A stretch of DNA of 20,000 nt from Penaeus vannamei (lineage: Eukaryota > Arthropoda > Malacostraca > Decapoda > Penaeidae), in contig NC_091583.1 of the NCBI RefSeq assembly GCF_042767895.1, positions 6,637,133-6,657,132 of the forward strand, read 5' to 3'. Positions 19,084 through 20,000 of this stretch are shown here, in pieces. Every line of letters starts with the position of its first letter. Positions within the stretch are counted from its first letter, which is position 1. The notes under the pieces were generated by a model, which searched no databases, was not told the DNA's origin, and saw only the letters and a program-made list of their open reading frames with translations. The position numbers and the translations under genes are program-made.

Positions 19084-19467
19084 AAGTGACGACATAAGTT
19101 AAAGGGAATCAAAAACGAGTATGCTGAAACAACTCGACCCACAACCAAATCAGCAAAATAAATCTAAAAATAATTTATCATAACGTCCTACATTGGCACA
19201 CAAGACGACATAAACTGTGCAATACATACATTGCACAGAACCCAGACATTATTCTGAGAGAAAGTTGGAGCGAGCGAGAAAGAGTGAGGGAGAGAAAGGG
19301 GGGGGGGGAGAAAGATAGTCGTTCTATTGTATACACGTTCCGGATTTGATTCCCACAGCGTCGTGTCTTGAATTAAGTATAGGTCAGATTCAACGCACCT
19401 TTGTGCCAGGCGGCGGCATTCCCGTTGGCCAGTCAGCAATTTGTGACGTCACTTCCCAAAGTGGGAA
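19084..19467. other. Right unique part of the insertion, no gene seen
   Basis: Array similarity stops after GTGACCTC at 19083. The sequence then holds a purine-rich stretch with an 11-base G run (19298-19308), a TGACGTCA at 19444-19451 and a small hairpin, TTCCCA-AAG-TGGGAA, at 19453-19467 directly beside the right inverted repeat. A minus-strand open stretch (19188-19439) contains low-complexity Pro/Leu sequence and no recognised domain. Confidence 0.55.
19444..19451. promoter_or_regulatory. CRE/ATF-type palindrome TGACGTCA (right)
   Basis: A perfect CREB/ATF consensus octamer in the context GTGACGTCAC (a 10-bp palindrome), 31 bp inside the right tip of the insertion. It mirrors the one near the left tip. 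Motif only; no functional evidence. Confidence 0.3.
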
Positions 19468-19482
19468 AAAGGAGATGACAGC
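19468..19482. repeat. Right terminal inverted repeat, 15 bp
   Basis: AAAGGAGATGACAGC, the exact reverse complement of 4046-4060. It lies at the point where Tc1-type protein similarity resumes. Confidence 0.8.
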
Positions 19483-19487
19483 CTTGT
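19483..19487. repeat. Right target-site duplication candidate, CTTGT
   Basis: Direct repeat partner of CTTGA at 4041-4045, with four of five bases identical. Confidence 0.6.
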
Positions 19488-19765
19488 TTCCTAATCTAGG
19501 ATGACCGTCCCATTCACACATTAAATGTGATGAAGGCGTGGATTCGGCACACCCCGAGATTGTTATGTTGCCACATTCGCCTTAATCATCAGATTAAATC
19601 CCATCGAACATGTTTGAACAGCTATGGCCAGGTACATGCACATTGCACGCATCGGAACGGCTGCACAGCAATGAAGGGCAAAAGATGGTAACTGAACAAG
19701 TGGCGCCCATGCCACGATGCTTGAAAGCTATTTTAGCGGCAGAGGGAGGGAATACTAATTATTGA
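19483..19765 (+). pseudogene. Tc1/mariner-type transposase relic, C-terminal half (second Asp and Glu)
   Basis: Reads FLI, TAG at 19497-19499, then DDRPIHT and VMKAWIR, with the second catalytic Asp at 19500-19502 (family form QDN.PIHT). Two surplus bases near 19548 shift the frame to HPEIVMLPHSP with a TAA, then SSD. One base is lost near 19594, giving LNPIEHV with the catalytic Glu at 19606-19608, a TGA at 19615-19617, and TAMARYMHIARIG. The end reads MPRCLKAILAAEGGNTNY and a TGA at 19763-19765, matching the usual C-terminus of arthropod Tc1-like proteins. The distance from Asp to Glu is 106 bases; removing the net one surplus base leaves 34 residues between them, so the relic is of the DD34E type. 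It continues the 3349-4045 relic in order and orientation. Confidence 0.85.
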
Positions 19766-19808
19766 ATTTATAAACCCGTATTATTATTATTTTTTTAAAT
19801 CAACATAC

Positions 19809-20000
<192 letters not shown>

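Larger units (their letters stand above)
4046..19482. mobile_element. 15.4-kb TIR-bounded insertion made mostly of a minisatellite
   Basis: The segment interrupts one Tc1-type transposase frame: blocks up to FPKPE lie to the left and blocks from FLI-stop-DDRPIHT to the C-terminus lie to the right. Its tips are 15-bp perfect inverted repeats, and a CTTG(A/T) direct repeat lies outside both tips. Inside are about 0.7 kb of unique left sequence, a GC-rich open frame (4731-4937), about 14.2 kb of 15-bp-module array and about 0.4 kb of unique right sequence. I see no transposase, integrase or polymerase motif in it, so if it is a transposon it looks non-autonomous or belongs to a class I cannot recognise. 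A duplication of 4-5 bp does not fit Tc1 (TA), hAT (8 bp) or Mutator (about 9 bp). The alternative is a rearrangement or a large intron, which the inverted repeats and direct repeats argue against. The age order is clear: the Tc1 copy came first. Confidence 0.72.

Noticed and set aside
19335..19365. tRNA-derived SINE, from a B-box-like GATTTGATTCCC
   Set aside because: No matching A box at the right distance and no tRNA-like fold could be traced.
19188..19439. Minus-strand open frame of 83 codons
   Set aside because: Driven by the purine-rich and G-run stretch, which gives low-complexity Pro/Leu/Ser sequence. No domain.
4061..19499. The 15.4-kb segment as a giant intron of the transposase gene (GT at 4061, AG at 19498-19499)
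   Set aside because: The phases on the two sides do not match. Transposase-like residues (CFLI) lie before the supposed acceptor, and the perfect inverted repeats and direct repeats at the borders are better explained by insertion.

Overview
The window reads as invertebrate nuclear DNA. The flanks are AT-rich and carry simple microsatellites, decayed transposon genes and GT-AG intron-like gaps; there is no operon structure or bacterial-type ribosome binding site. An arthropod such as a crustacean is a guess from this texture. I see no clearly intact host gene.

Layout. Positions 1-1680: AT-rich sequence with no supportable gene. 1682-2475: a broken copy (two in-frame stops and one frameshift) of a protein family I cannot name. 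2476-3348: non-coding, with an ATT microsatellite and a 67-bp tandem duplication. 3349-4045: the N-terminal half of a decayed Tc1/mariner-type (DD34E) transposase. 4046-19482: about 15.4 kb of inserted DNA, of which 4896-19083 is one giant minisatellite. 19483-19765: the C-terminal half of the same Tc1-type transposase, from just before the second catalytic Asp to its stop. 19813-20000: (AT)n running into (GT)n up to the window edge.

Main result. The minisatellite is not lying in random intergenic DNA. It sits inside a segment that splits one transposase reading frame in two. The two edges of that segment carry a perfect 15-bp inverted repeat (4046-4060 and 19468-19482). Outside each edge is a short direct repeat, CTTGA on the left and CTTGT on the right. 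Removing the segment brings the two halves of the transposase together at the expected place, and the D2-to-E spacing in the right half is exactly that of DD34E elements once the visible indels are allowed for. I infer a TIR-type DNA transposon, or a comparable mobile unit, about 92% of which is a tandem array. No transposase of its own is recognisable.

The array is modular. Nearly all of it is built from three related 15-bp words: A (GAAGTGACCTCGGAG), B (GAGCTAAACCCCGAG) and C (GAAGTGATCTTGGAG, or with GTTC in place of GATC). They are strung as AB (30 bp) or CAB (45 bp). Longer higher-order repeats of 195, 285, 300, 312, 315, 362 and 652 bp are all multiples of 15 after small indels are accounted for. 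Because 15 is a multiple of 3, four of the six frames stay open for long distances. This gives open frames of up to 1030 codons that probably do not encode proteins. A GC3-rich 68-codon open frame (4731-4937) leads into the array and is the only candidate for real coding sequence inside the inserted segment.
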